From the NCBI GenBank assembly GCA_041649415.1, contig JBAZND010000002.1, forward strand, positions 62,001 to 126,000: a stretch of 64,000 nucleotides of DNA, read 5' to 3'. This document shows, piece by piece, positions 56,160-64,000 of the stretch. Numbering within the stretch: the stretch's first letter is position 1; each line of letters starts with the position of its first letter. The stretch is from JALOAR01 sp041649415. Lineage in GTDB: Bacteria > Patescibacteriota > Minisyncoccia > UBA6257 > Colwellbacteraceae. Position numbers and translations under genes: made by a program. The notes beneath the pieces are model-generated. The model was not told the origin of the DNA, did not search any database, and saw only the letters and a program-made list of their open reading frames with translations.

Positions 56160-58023
56160 TTACTCTGTTCTCATAATACCATTTGAAAACGTCGTAGGCC
56201 ACCGGAACGGCATTTAAACTCCCTTCCTTGGCGTTTTCAACAAGGACTAGTATGCAAATTGGAGCATATTTGTCCGATTCAAGAGGTAAAGGACCACAGC
56301 CGACAAAGAAAGCGTTAGTTTTCGTTTTATTTGAGACTTGGGCGCTACCTGTTTTGCCGCAGGTTTCAAAAGAAAGGGTGTTGAGGGTTACTGCCGTGCC
56401 ATATGACTTGCTAACAGCGTCTTTCATCCCCTCCATGACTTTGGCGAGTTCGTCTTTCAGGTAAGTCAGATCTGTAAGACGCTCCGGAACGTTTCCTAAA
56501 ATAAGATTCGGCTTATAAAGCGTGCCGCCATTAACAACCGCGGCAACCGCGTTGATAAGAGCAATGGGGGTAACGAGCAGGTCGCCTTGTCCGATTGAAA
56601 TATTATAAGTGTCTCCTAATGTCCACTCCGAGCCGGTTTTTCTACGCTTATCTTCGGCTGAAGGAAGATATCCAACCGATTCGGCACTTAGAGTAATTCC
56701 AGTTTTTTTATCAAGTTTAAAGAGCGAATAATATTCTTTAAGCCTTGATACTCCGAGTCCCGTTGAGATGTCGGACTCACCCATAAATAAATCTTGATTA
56801 TAAGGCAATCCTCCTCCGACGGCGTAAAAGAATATGTTTGACGACCGTGCGAGAGCGGAATAAATATCTACCCACCCATGGGCTTTCCAATCGACAAATT
56901 TTGTTGGGTGATCCGGATCGTATTTGTTCGGAATATCCAGATGTCCCGTGGAAAGAACCATTTCTCGAGAGCCGATAATTTTTTCTTTTAAGGCGGCAGC
57001 CGCGACAATTAATTTGATGGTTGAGCCAGGGCTGTAAAGACCGGTAATCGCCCTGTTAAACAACGGTTTTGCCGGGTCATTCAATTTGTCGGAAATGTTT
57101 GCAGATGAAAACCCGGGGAGGCTTACAAGACTTAATATTTCGCCGTTTAGAGGATTAATTGCTATCCCCACCCCCCCGGGCCCGGCGCCTATAAGCGATT
57201 CATTTAAGCGCCGATAAAAAAAATTTTGGAGGCCGGCGTCAATTGTCGTCTTTAAATCAGCGCCAGGTACCGGATCGCTAAAAGTTTGAGCACCAAGCAA
57301 TTCTCCTTTTACGTTTCGGTATTCAATTGTCTTGCCGTTTATGCCGCGAAGAGTGCTATCGTAAATCGCTTCAAGATTGGTTTTTCCAACAACATCCACT
57401 GATGACAAGTCTTTTTCTTCCATCTCATCCGTATTTGGCAGACCGACATAACCTACGACGTGAGAAAATTCGTCCGAGAACACACGCTTGGTATCTTTCG
57501 CGACATAGAGGGATTTAAGGCCGGATGTTTCAACGACTATGGCATCCAAAGCGGAAATTTCTTTTTTGACGACAACCTCGTTATTTTTTTCCAAGTTGCT
57601 CTTGGAAAGAATTTCGTTTAATTCGTCTTCCGTAATTCCAAGTTTGCTTAAGAGTGAGTCAACCGCATCTTCTTCTCCATATTTTATGAGCTCCGAAGGG
57701 CGAACTCTTAAATTTAAACTCGGGATATTATTAACCATTTTTTCTCCATATCGGTCGGTAACGTAACCCCTCTCGGCGGCGGTGATAGTAACCTTATTGA
57801 CGTTCGAGTCAGCTCTCGCTCTGTAGAAATCGTTTTTTATCCCGCCTAAATAAACTACCCCAAAGAGAGCGACAGCGCCCGTGATGAGAAATACGACGGA
57901 AAAAGTAAAAAAAACAACTCTCTTTAAAGGACGCTCTCGATGAGCCATGTTTTCCGTCATGTTGTCAACAGATATTTCGTCAAACAATACGATTCTTCCG
58001 AATTTCTTTTTCATGAAAGCCAT
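56146..58023 (-). CDS. mrdA: Penicillin-binding protein 2 (class B transpeptidase)
   Basis: The 625-residue protein has a membrane segment (about residues 36-62), a PBP dimerisation domain, and a transpeptidase domain with STIK (Ser334, Lys337), SSN (ARSSNIFFY) and KTG (CGKTGSAQ). It crosslinks lateral-wall peptidoglycan with a SEDS partner (RodA, not found here). The order mreB-mreC-mreD-mrdA is the classical elongasome operon. Confidence 0.94.
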   Translation of the reverse strand: MAFMKKKFGRIVLFDEISVDNMTENMAHRERPLKRVVFFTFSVVFLITGAVALFGVVYLGGIKNDFYRARADSNVNKVTITAAERGYVTDRYGEKMVNNIPSLNLRVRPSELIKYGEEDAVDSLLSKLGITEDELNEILSKSNLEKNNEVVVKKEISALDAIVVETSGLKSLYVAKDTKRVFSDEFSHVVGYVGLPNTDEMEEKDLSSVDVVGKTNLEAIYDSTLRGINGKTIEYRNVKGELLGAQTFSDPVPGADLKTTIDAGLQNFFYRRLNESLIGAGPGGVGIAINPLNGEILSLVSLPGFSSANISDKLNDPAKPLFNRAITGLYSPGSTIKLIVAAAALKEKIIGSREMVLSTGHLDIPNKYDPDHPTKFVDWKAHGWVDIYSALARSSNIFFYAVGGGLPYNQDLFMGESDISTGLGVSRLKEYYSLFKLDKKTGITLSAESVGYLPSAEDKRRKTGSEWTLGDTYNISIGQGDLLVTPIALINAVAAVVNGGTLYKPNLILGNVPERLTDLTYLKDELAKVMEGMKDAVSKSYGTAVTLNTLSFETCGKTGSAQVSNKTKTNAFFVGCGPLPLESDKYAPICILVLVENAKEGSLNAVPVAYDVFKWYYENRVNVSR

Positions 58024-58295
58024 AGATATGCGTTGAAAAGACCAAGTGATGTGACAACCGACAATAAAATGTTGAGACTTTTAGCAAAGGGAAGTTTTTC
58101 CGTAAGTACGGCGCCTATAATGAGAACGGCGAAGAAAACGACATTATCAATGTCAAACCCCGCGTGAAATTTGATAAGGAGAGATACGACAAGAATTATG
58201 GCGCCTTTAAGAAACGGGTTTTTCAGAAGAGATGTCGCAAGCAATGTAGCCAAAAGGGCGATATTCCCCGTGTTAATTAGTAACGACAAAGACAT
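58011..58295 (-). CDS. MreD-like membrane protein
   Basis: The 94-residue hydrophobic protein has three membrane segments and shows no strong motif. It lies between mreC (overlap 23 nt) and mrdA (overlap 13 nt), the position of mreD, but is much shorter than the usual 160 residues. The call rests on position and topology. Confidence 0.6.
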   Translation of the reverse strand: MSLSLLINTGNIALLATLLATSLLKNPFLKGAIILVVSLLIKFHAGFDIDNVVFFAVLIIGAVLTEKLPFAKSLNILLSVVTSLGLFNAYLWLS

Positions 58296-58929
58296 TTCTC
58301 AATTCTTTTATTTCAAGAAGAGGTTCGAGGGACGCTTCCTTGAACAAGCCGTCGGAAATTTCTAACGTGCGACCGACACCAAGTCCATAAGGCAAGTCCT
58401 TAGCGGCACAGATAACGAGTTCTCCGCATTTTGGAGATTTGTTCGTATCAATCATATTAAGTTTAGGATTCATGCTACCAACATAAAGAGCATCTGTTTC
58501 GGCTTCTCCTATACGCACAGGAATCTCAAATTTCGGATCAAAGACAGTTTGGACAACGCTTGTTCTCTTACTTATCTCCTTGATTTTTCCCACAAGGACG
58601 TTTCCGTAAATAACGGCGTTCCCAATCTCAACTCCCATCGCGCTCCCCGCGCTTATGGTCAGTTCAGAACGATCGGCAAACGGATAAGCCGAAAAAACTT
58701 TAGCGGGCACTCCAGCGACGCCGCTAAGAGACGGATTCCCGTTTTTTAAATTCAAGACTTCTATCTCAAGTTCCTGATTTTTCTCCCGAAGATAATTTGT
58801 TTCGTTATTGCTTGAAAGGCCTTCGCGAATAAAAGCGAACAAGAGTCCTTTTCCTTCAATCAAGAATTCACCCGAAAAAACGGCGTAAGCGCCCACAATG
58901 CTTATTAGCGCTAATAACCATTTTTTCAT
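58273..58929 (-). CDS. mreC: Rod shape-determining protein MreC
   Basis: The 218-residue protein has an N-terminal membrane segment, a short coiled coil (NETNYLREKNQELEIEVLNL) and two beta domains with GVPAKVFSAYPFADRSELTISAGS and VVQTVFDPKFEIPVRIG. It bridges MreB and the wall enzymes in the periplasm or its CPR equivalent. Shorter than E. coli MreC (367), as in other CPR. Confidence 0.88.
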   Translation of the reverse strand: MKKWLLALISIVGAYAVFSGEFLIEGKGLLFAFIREGLSSNNETNYLREKNQELEIEVLNLKNGNPSLSGVAGVPAKVFSAYPFADRSELTISAGSAMGVEIGNAVIYGNVLVGKIKEISKRTSVVQTVFDPKFEIPVRIGEAETDALYVGSMNPKLNMIDTNKSPKCGELVICAAKDLPYGLGVGRTLEISDGLFKEASLEPLLEIKELRNVFVVTN

Positions 58930-58933
58930 AATC

Positions 58934-59977
58934 TTATAAACTTATTTCTTTTGGTTTAGATTGATTGCTTAAAAGTTTCTCGTATCGCGGAAAATTTTCC
59001 ACGGTAATGCCCAAGCCTCTGATAACACATGTTTGCGGGTCTTCTATTAGATTGGTTTTAACGGTCGTTTCTTTTTCAACGTATTTATCGAGCCCCCTTA
59101 AAAGACTTCCTCCGCCGCAAATATTAATTCCTCTATCAAGAATGTCGCCAACAAGTTCCGGAGGAGCGTTTTCAATGAGATCTCTAGCCGCATCCGTTAT
59201 GGCGCGCAGAGATTTTGCAATGGCAAGTCTGACATGCGAGTTTTTTACGAGCGTTTCTTTCGGCAAGCCAGTAGTGAGATCTCGACCGCGAGCCGTTATT
59301 TCAAGCTTTTCTTCGATGGGAATGGCAGAACCAATTTTAATTTTGATTTCTTCGGCAGTTGGCTCCCCTATCGCCAGTTGGAATTCTTCTTTAAGGAATT
59401 TGACTATATCTTCGTTGAATTTTTCACCGGCAATTTTAAGGCTATCGGAGACTACCGTGCCACCGACGGAAATTATGGCAAGTTCCGTAGTTCCTCCGCC
59501 AATGTCTATAATCATACTGGCGGATGGGTCTTCTATGGGAAGTCGAGCGCCCAATGCCGCCGCAATGGGTTCTTCAACGAGATAAACTCTCGAGGCGCCC
59601 GCTGAAATTACAACATCTTCAGCCGATTTCCTTTCAACTTCAGTAAGGTTTGCGGGGATGCCTAAAACGGCCAGTCCGCAACGGTTAAAAATCCCTTCAT
59701 CCAGGTTCTTCAGATGAAACTTCATTATTTCCTCCGCCATTTCAAAATCGGAAATAACTCCTCCGACAACGGGTTTTACGATATTAATGTGCTGCGGAGT
59801 GCGATTAAGCATTCTCTTAGCGTCAGCGCCAATCGCTATTATTTGGTCGGTTTTACTGTTTACGGCAATAATGGTCGGCTCGTTTACCATTATTCCCTTC
59901 CCTTTTAAGTATACAAGTGTGTTTGTGGTCCCTAGATCAACTCCTATGCTTCGGCTAAAATTTTGGAATATGTTCAT
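58934..59977 (-). CDS. mreB: Rod shape-determining protein MreB
   Basis: The 347-residue actin homologue has the phosphate loops IGVDLGTTNTLVYLKG and MIIDIGGGTTELAI and the adenosine motif NICGGGSLLRGLDKYVEKE. It polymerises on the inner membrane and guides lateral wall synthesis. The start lies in a 23-nt overlap with proS. A second, MreB-like protein lies at 63457-64000. Confidence 0.95.
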   Translation of the reverse strand: MNIFQNFSRSIGVDLGTTNTLVYLKGKGIMVNEPTIIAVNSKTDQIIAIGADAKRMLNRTPQHINIVKPVVGGVISDFEMAEEIMKFHLKNLDEGIFNRCGLAVLGIPANLTEVERKSAEDVVISAGASRVYLVEEPIAAALGARLPIEDPSASMIIDIGGGTTELAIISVGGTVVSDSLKIAGEKFNEDIVKFLKEEFQLAIGEPTAEEIKIKIGSAIPIEEKLEITARGRDLTTGLPKETLVKNSHVRLAIAKSLRAITDAARDLIENAPPELVGDILDRGINICGGGSLLRGLDKYVEKETTVKTNLIEDPQTCVIRGLGITVENFPRYEKLLSNQSKPKEISL

Positions 59978-61172
59978 AACTTATCAGTTTAGTCTCTTTT
60001 TCGTTTCTCTTTTTGATTTCTATCTTATCTCCGGTGCGGGAGCTTACAAGCAGTCTTAAGGGGATTCCCATTAAATCCGCGTCAGCGAATTTTTCGCCTA
60101 AACTTACGCCGCGGTCGTCATAAAGGACTTCATGTCCGTCTTTAACCATTCGCTCATAAAGTTCAGTGGCTTCGCCCGGGTTTTGTTCCAGCAAGTGGTA
60201 TTTGAAAGGCGCTACCGTTTCGGGCCAAATAATACCCGAGTCGTCATGCGACGTTTCAACAATCGCGCCCAACAGACGGCTTATACCGATGCCGTAACAA
60301 CCCATCAAAACATTCCTTTCGGCTCCCTCTGTGTCTTTAAATTTTAATCCGAACGGAACGGAATACTTGTCTTTCAATTTAAAGATGTTGCCCACTTCTA
60401 TCGCTTTTTCTTCACGCAAATTTTTTGAACGGCATTCCGGACAAGCGTTTTCAACATCTTTCAAAATCTCGTCATTCACGGCGATGCCGCACTTTTCGCA
60501 GACGTGAATGACATCCTCCCCCGCGGGAGTGACCATTTGAAACTCATGGGAATATTTTGAAAAAGTGCCGCCGGAAGCAAGAGTGTAATACGTCTTGTCT
60601 CCAATTCCCAGAACCCCAAAAACGCGCTTGTAAGATTCGGCCATTTTTTCATAAAACTTGTCCATATCGGCTTCGTCGGCATGAAAGGAATAGAAGTCCT
60701 TCATTAGAAATTCCCTGCCCCGGAGGAGACCCGATTTCGCTCTTTTCTCGTCCCGAAATTTGTTTTGGAACTGAAAAACGCAAACAGGCAGATCGCGATA
60801 GGAAAAGATATGCTGTTTCAAGATGGGAACCAGTTCTTCTTCGTGAGTCGGACCCAAAATATAATCGTTTTTGGAATAATGACTCACGAAACGGAAAAGA
60901 ACGTCAAAGTTTTCAAAGCGGCCGGTAATTTCCCAATTACTTTTAGGTTGCAACGCACTCAATAAGACTTCTTGCCCACCAACGGATTCCATTTCAGCGC
61001 GGAGAAGAGATTCAATTTTCTTGATGACGCGGAATCCGAGCGGCAAAAAGGCGTAGACTCCCGCCATAACCTTATGCACAAAACCCGCCCGAATAAGAAG
61101 TTTGGCGTTTAACGATTCTTCATCTTTCGGAATCTCACGTGAAGTCTTGACGAATAATTCACTTTGTTTCAT
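59955..61172 (-). CDS. proS: Prolyl-tRNA synthetase without editing insert
   Basis: The 405-residue class II synthetase has motif 1 (FLPLGFRVIKKIESLLRAEM), motif 2 (FRDEKRAKSGLLRGREFLMKDFYSF) and motif 3 (GCYGIGISRLLGAIVE). The INS editing domain of about 180 residues found in most bacterial ProRS is absent; in its place are two CxxC pairs (CEKC, CPEC). The anticodon domain follows. Mischarged Ala-tRNA-Pro would need another editor. Confidence 0.93.
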   Translation of the reverse strand: MKQSELFVKTSREIPKDEESLNAKLLIRAGFVHKVMAGVYAFLPLGFRVIKKIESLLRAEMESVGGQEVLLSALQPKSNWEITGRFENFDVLFRFVSHYSKNDYILGPTHEEELVPILKQHIFSYRDLPVCVFQFQNKFRDEKRAKSGLLRGREFLMKDFYSFHADEADMDKFYEKMAESYKRVFGVLGIGDKTYYTLASGGTFSKYSHEFQMVTPAGEDVIHVCEKCGIAVNDEILKDVENACPECRSKNLREEKAIEVGNIFKLKDKYSVPFGLKFKDTEGAERNVLMGCYGIGISRLLGAIVETSHDDSGIIWPETVAPFKYHLLEQNPGEATELYERMVKDGHEVLYDDRGVSLGEKFADADLMGIPLRLLVSSRTGDKIEIKKRNEKETKLISYEHIPKF

Positions 61173-61181
61173 AAGGATAAA

Positions 61182-62171
61182 TCAGAATAGCCTGATTATA
61201 TCCCTTATTGTAACAATAAACATTAGGAGCAACAAAAGAGCGTAACTTACAGCATTTACTTTTGAAATTACTTTTCGGCTTAGTGGCTTTTTTCTTATTT
61301 TTTCAACCAAAAGAAACAGAATATGTCCTCCGTCAAGGGCAGGCAGAGGAAAGAAATTAACGACCATAAGGTTTAAGGAGACTACTCCTAAAAGTTGAAG
61401 AAAATACGGAAGACCCATATTTTTCGCAACTTGCACGGCAGAGAAGATGCCTACAGGACCGGTGCTCGCGGTAAAGTCGCCGTGCTTAAACATGGAGAAA
61501 AACACTATTATGATGCGTCCGGAAAAAGACCAAGCGGCACGGAGCCCCGATAAAAAACTTTTGAAAAATCCTTCTCGCGGGGCGCCGCTTTCGACAAGCT
61601 CAACGCCAATACGACCGCCGTCGTCATCGCTTTCGGGAATAACCTGAATATCTAAAACTTCATTCTTTCGTTCCACTTCTAGGATAAGCGCGTTTCCGAT
61701 ATTTGAGTCTATAAGCGTGGCAAGAGGAGCAATGGAATCAAAGCCGCCCAGTTTGTCTCCCGTTTGAAAGCCGGCACTTGCGGCAGGAGAGTTCTCCATA
61801 ACAGCGCTGACGTAAACGCCTTGCGGAGTCCCGAGCATGAATATGATAGAAAACGCAAACCAGCCGATTATAAAGTTCATTAAAACTCCCGAAGAAAAAA
61901 CAATCGCTTTCTTCCATGCGGGGACATTTGAATTATCTTCCGCCGAGTAATCGACAGCAGGGACTTTTACAAAACCACCGAAGGGAATGGCATTTAACGA
62001 ATACTCTGTGCCGCGCCATTTTCGACTAATGAGTTTCGGCGGTAAACCGAAACCGAATTCTTCCACCTTAAGCTTAAGAAGTTTGGAGGCCATAAAATGC
62101 CCCATTTCATGACCGAGAATCAAAATGGCAAAAAAGACAATTATAAGAAGCGCCGTAAAAATAAATTCCAT
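61182..62171 (-). CDS. Site-2 protease, M50 family (RseP/RIP type)
   Basis: The 329-residue integral membrane protease has HEMGH in the first helix (GHEMGHFMASKLL), a PDZ domain (about residues 110-180, SPAASAGFQTGDKL), and the third ligand region NFFPLPALDGGH. It cleaves membrane-embedded regulators or leader peptides. Distance to frr is 3 nt. The ECF sigma factor at 1418-1975 is a conceivable target pathway, but far away. Confidence 0.92.
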   Translation of the reverse strand: MEFIFTALLIIVFFAILILGHEMGHFMASKLLKLKVEEFGFGLPPKLISRKWRGTEYSLNAIPFGGFVKVPAVDYSAEDNSNVPAWKKAIVFSSGVLMNFIIGWFAFSIIFMLGTPQGVYVSAVMENSPAASAGFQTGDKLGGFDSIAPLATLIDSNIGNALILEVERKNEVLDIQVIPESDDDGGRIGVELVESGAPREGFFKSFLSGLRAAWSFSGRIIIVFFSMFKHGDFTASTGPVGIFSAVQVAKNMGLPYFLQLLGVVSLNLMVVNFFPLPALDGGHILFLLVEKIRKKPLSRKVISKVNAVSYALLLLLMFIVTIRDIIRLF

Positions 62172-62174
62172 ATT

Positions 62175-62705
62175 TCAAGCTTCAAGCTCGGCGGTTTTGT
62201 CTTCCATTAATTTATCTATCCGCCCATTAAATTCATCAACGAGTTTTTGAAGATTATCTTTGCCTTTAAATTTTTGGTCTTCGGGGAGGGCGTTTATTTC
62301 TTTTACGGCTTTGTCCCTCACTCCGCGCATTTTAATTCTGTTTTCTTCGGCAATGGACTTTATGAGTTTTATAAGCTCTTGCTTTCTCTCAATCGTAAGT
62401 TCCGGCATCGTGAGGCGAACATTTGAGCTGTCTGCCGAAATGCCAAATCCGAGCCTCTCTCCTTCAATCGCCTTCGTAATAGCCGGTATAGCGCCTTTAT
62501 CCCACGGAGAAATAACAATGTCTCGGGGCGGTTGAATGCCGAGAGTAGCGATATAATTAATCTGCGTGTCACTTCCCATATAGGACACTTTTATGTGCTC
62601 CACTAATCGCGTAGTAGGTCTGTTTGAACGAATCTTAGAGAACTCGTCTTTCACAAAAGAAACGATCTCATCCATCTTTGACGATAGTTCTTTTAGCGGG
62701 TCCAT
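62175..62705 (-). CDS. frr: Ribosome recycling factor
   Basis: The 176-residue protein splits post-termination ribosomes with EF-G. The family stretches are KIRSNRPTTRLVEHIKVSYM, DIVISPWDKGAIPAITKAI and RKQELIKLIKSIAEENRIKMR. It overlaps the delta-prime-like gene by 13 nt. Confidence 0.95.
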   Translation of the reverse strand: MDPLKELSSKMDEIVSFVKDEFSKIRSNRPTTRLVEHIKVSYMGSDTQINYIATLGIQPPRDIVISPWDKGAIPAITKAIEGERLGFGISADSSNVRLTMPELTIERKQELIKLIKSIAEENRIKMRGVRDKAVKEINALPEDQKFKGKDNLQKLVDEFNGRIDKLMEDKTAELEA

Positions 62706-63457
62706 GATATTCCCAATAATTGCAATTTTTTGTTCGTATTAAACCTCAAGGATGCTGCCGTTCTATACAGTGCCTCTTTAAGGATGGCATAATTTTTCTC
62801 TTTTCCAAAATACAGTCTGGCAAGGCGCGTCCTCATGTATTTTTCAAAATCTTCCGCGGAGGCGAATTTTTGCGGGATTTCCATTTCTTTAGAACTTTTT
62901 TTCATTTGATCTTCAAGTATTTCCAAAGCAAGTCCGGGTCGGCCAAAAGAGGTTCTGGCGATTATTGCCGCTTTTTCTTCGCTCACGCCTTGTTCCGTAA
63001 GCCAGGAAGCGATTTTACTTTCTTTAACCCTCGGGAAATACAATTTTCTTAAGCGGGATACAAGCGTCGGCAAAAGATTTTCCGCGCCAGATGCCACAAA
63101 AATAATAAGCGCATGGGAAGGCGGTTCTTCAACGACTTTGAGAGCGGCGTTTTGAGCCTCGGGTGTCATTTTATCCGCATCGGCGATGATGATTACCCGG
63201 AACTTGGACATAATCGGCCTTTTTCGAAGGAAATTTTTAGCATCTCTTATTTCGTTAATGCCAATTTTATCGCTTGTGCGGATTATTAATCTCTCTTCCG
63301 GAACAGCGGGGTTTTCCTCAAACTCACGGGTAAGTTCGTCCGCAAACGCGAACTTACCGATTTGCGGTTCTCCAAAAAACAAGAAGCTTCCGGCTAAAAG
63401 ATTTTTCTTCTTCAACCGTTCAATTATTTCTCTTTCCGATTCCCTGCCTATAAGCAT
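62693..63457 (-). CDS. DNA polymerase III delta-prime-like subunit
   Basis: The 254-residue protein resembles HolB/gamma AAA+ domains: FLFFGEPQIGKFAFADELTRE (degenerate Walker A), ADADKMTPEAQNAALKVVEEPP (Walker B region) and TLVSRLRKLYFPRV (sensor/arginine-like). The P-loop and the short C terminus suggest it has little or no ATPase activity, as is normal for delta prime. The start overlaps the mreB-like stop by one base (TAATG). Confidence 0.8.
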   Translation of the reverse strand: MLIGRESEREIIERLKKKNLLAGSFLFFGEPQIGKFAFADELTREFEENPAVPEERLIIRTSDKIGINEIRDAKNFLRKRPIMSKFRVIIIADADKMTPEAQNAALKVVEEPPSHALIIFVASGAENLLPTLVSRLRKLYFPRVKESKIASWLTEQGVSEEKAAIIARTSFGRPGLALEILEDQMKKSSKEMEIPQKFASAEDFEKYMRTRLARLYFGKEKNYAILKEALYRTAASLRFNTNKKLQLLGISWTR

Positions 63458-64000
63458 TAGTTACTTTTATTAAGAAGCGTTTTCTTGTAAGTATCAAGAT
63501 GATTGAGGATTGTGCCGGAGCCTTTAGCGACGCACAGAAGTGAGTCTTCCGCAATGTAGGATTCCACTCCTAATATTCTTTTGAAAAATTCGTCAATGTT
63601 TCTTAAGTTTGCTCCCCCGCCCGAAACAATAAGTCCTTTTTCCATGATGTCGGCAACGAGTTCTGGCGGAGTTTCGTTAAAGACTTTTTGAATGGACGCG
63701 GCAACATCAAGCAGAAGCGGATTCAAAGCCTCGGCTATTTCGTTTGAACTAATCACTATATCCTTCGGCAGACCGCTTACAAGATCTCTTCCGCGGATTT
63801 CAAACTCAAGTTTACTTTTTAGAGGCAGCGCTGAACCGGCAGCAATTTTTGCCGCTTCGGCAGTTTGCTCGCCAATAACGAGCGAATTTTTCTTTTTGAC
63901 GTATTCCATTATGGCCGTATCAAATTTGTTGCCGGCTACCCTAAGAGAAGACGAACAAACAATGCTTCCCAAAGAAATTACGGCAACTTCACTCGTTCCA
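63457..64000 (-). CDS. Second MreB-like protein, C-terminal part (cut by window edge)
   Basis: The visible 180 codons correspond to the second half of an actin-like MreB: EQTAEAAKIAAGSALPLKSKL, GRDLVSGLPKDIVISSNEI, ETPPELVADIMEKGLIVSGGG and a tail with KRILGVESYIAEDSLLCVAKG. The start lies beyond base 64000. It differs clearly from the complete MreB at 58934-59977, so the two are paralogues. It is probably coupled to the delta-prime-like gene. Confidence 0.88.
   Translation of the reverse strand, partial: GTSEVAVISLGSIVCSSSLRVAGNKFDTAIMEYVKKKNSLVIGEQTAEAAKIAAGSALPLKSKLEFEIRGRDLVSGLPKDIVISSNEIAEALNPLLLDVAASIQKVFNETPPELVADIMEKGLIVSGGGANLRNIDEFFKRILGVESYIAEDSLLCVAKGSGTILNHLDTYKKTLLNKSN

Noticed and set aside
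1..64000. CRISPR array or cas genes
   Set aside because: No regularly spaced repeats were seen. The PD-(D/E)XK protein is not accompanied by other cas-like genes.
1..64000. Recoded UGA (code 25)
   Set aside because: TGA ends many well-defined genes (fmt, the fused transpeptidase gene, the DUF3800 partner) in short ATGA overlaps, and core enzymes have no internal in-frame TGA.

Overview
The window looks like a chromosomal segment of a Candidatus Patescibacteria (CPR) bacterium, most likely of the Parcubacteria lineage. Signs of this are short genes packed with 1-25 nt overlaps, many small proteins with one or two membrane segments, minimal versions of core enzymes (a 352-residue phosphoglycerate kinase, a 405-residue ProRS without the bacterial editing insert, a 148-residue peptide deformylase, a 94-residue MreD-like protein), DUF5320 and DUF134 proteins, and a peptidoglycan/division gene cluster with few biosynthetic genes around it. 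TGA acts as a normal stop (for example in the ATGA overlaps of uppP/fmt and ykuD/scpA), so the recoded UGA of Gracilibacteria/Absconditabacteria is excluded. Ribosomal protein bL9, absent from many CPR groups, is present.

Layout. 1-2.3 kb: minus-strand operon of a membrane protein, an ECF sigma factor, two membrane proteins and a HlyD-type adaptor (cut by the edge). 2.4-6.5 kb: DUF5320, DUF134, membrane proteins, an alpha/beta hydrolase, a 39-residue basic protein and DUF378. 6.4-15.0 kb: an AT-rich accessory stretch holding guaA, a peptidase E-like gene, unknown genes with related GC-rich elements in front of them, a DUF3800 gene coupled to a putative BECR-type nuclease, a HEPN protein, a phage-type replication protein and a large serine recombinase whose reading frame runs into a tRNA-Gln(CUG) gene. 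15-21.5 kb: superoxide dismutase, uppP, fmt, a thymidylate module (thyA, folA, HIT protein) converging on a deaminase and a cytidylyltransferase-like gene, then def. 21.6-26.3 kb: S41 protease, rplI, rpmA, a serpin-like protein, a PD-(D/E)XK nuclease and a pilin. 26.3-40.2 kb: a long minus-strand cell-wall/division cluster: murC, M23 peptidase, gltX, murG, ftsW, an amidohydrolase-like protein without metal ligands, mraY, a DD-carboxypeptidase, scpB, scpA, a fused L,D-transpeptidase/DD-carboxypeptidase and a DUF4015 glycoside-hydrolase-like gene.

40.3-46.8 kb: dnaX, a small gene broken by one in-frame TAG, tRNA-Gln(UUG), and a second AT-rich accessory stretch (truncated DUF134 copy, an unknown 362-residue protein, about 600 bp of structured non-coding DNA, a CYTH protein, an MA-type metallopeptidase, small ORFs). 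46.9-50.8 kb: two NTF2-like membrane proteins, the RNase P RNA (minus strand), a cyclophilin, a DHH phosphoesterase and pgk. 51-64 kb: a fibronectin-III surface protein, then a long minus-strand run: a second mreB (cut by the edge), a delta-prime-like DNA polymerase subunit, frr, a site-2 protease, proS, mreB, mreC, an mreD-like gene, mrdA, galT-like, tpiA and gtrA-like.

Themes. The murC-to-DUF4015 and mre/mrd clusters together encode lipid II formation, septal and lateral wall synthesis, and peptide trimming. Several genes appear leaderless (a TATAAT-like box 6-10 nt before the start codon), and at least three genes end inside the loop of their own terminator hairpin. Both tRNA-Gln genes border AT-rich accessory DNA. 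All calls come from reading the sequence; no database search was run.
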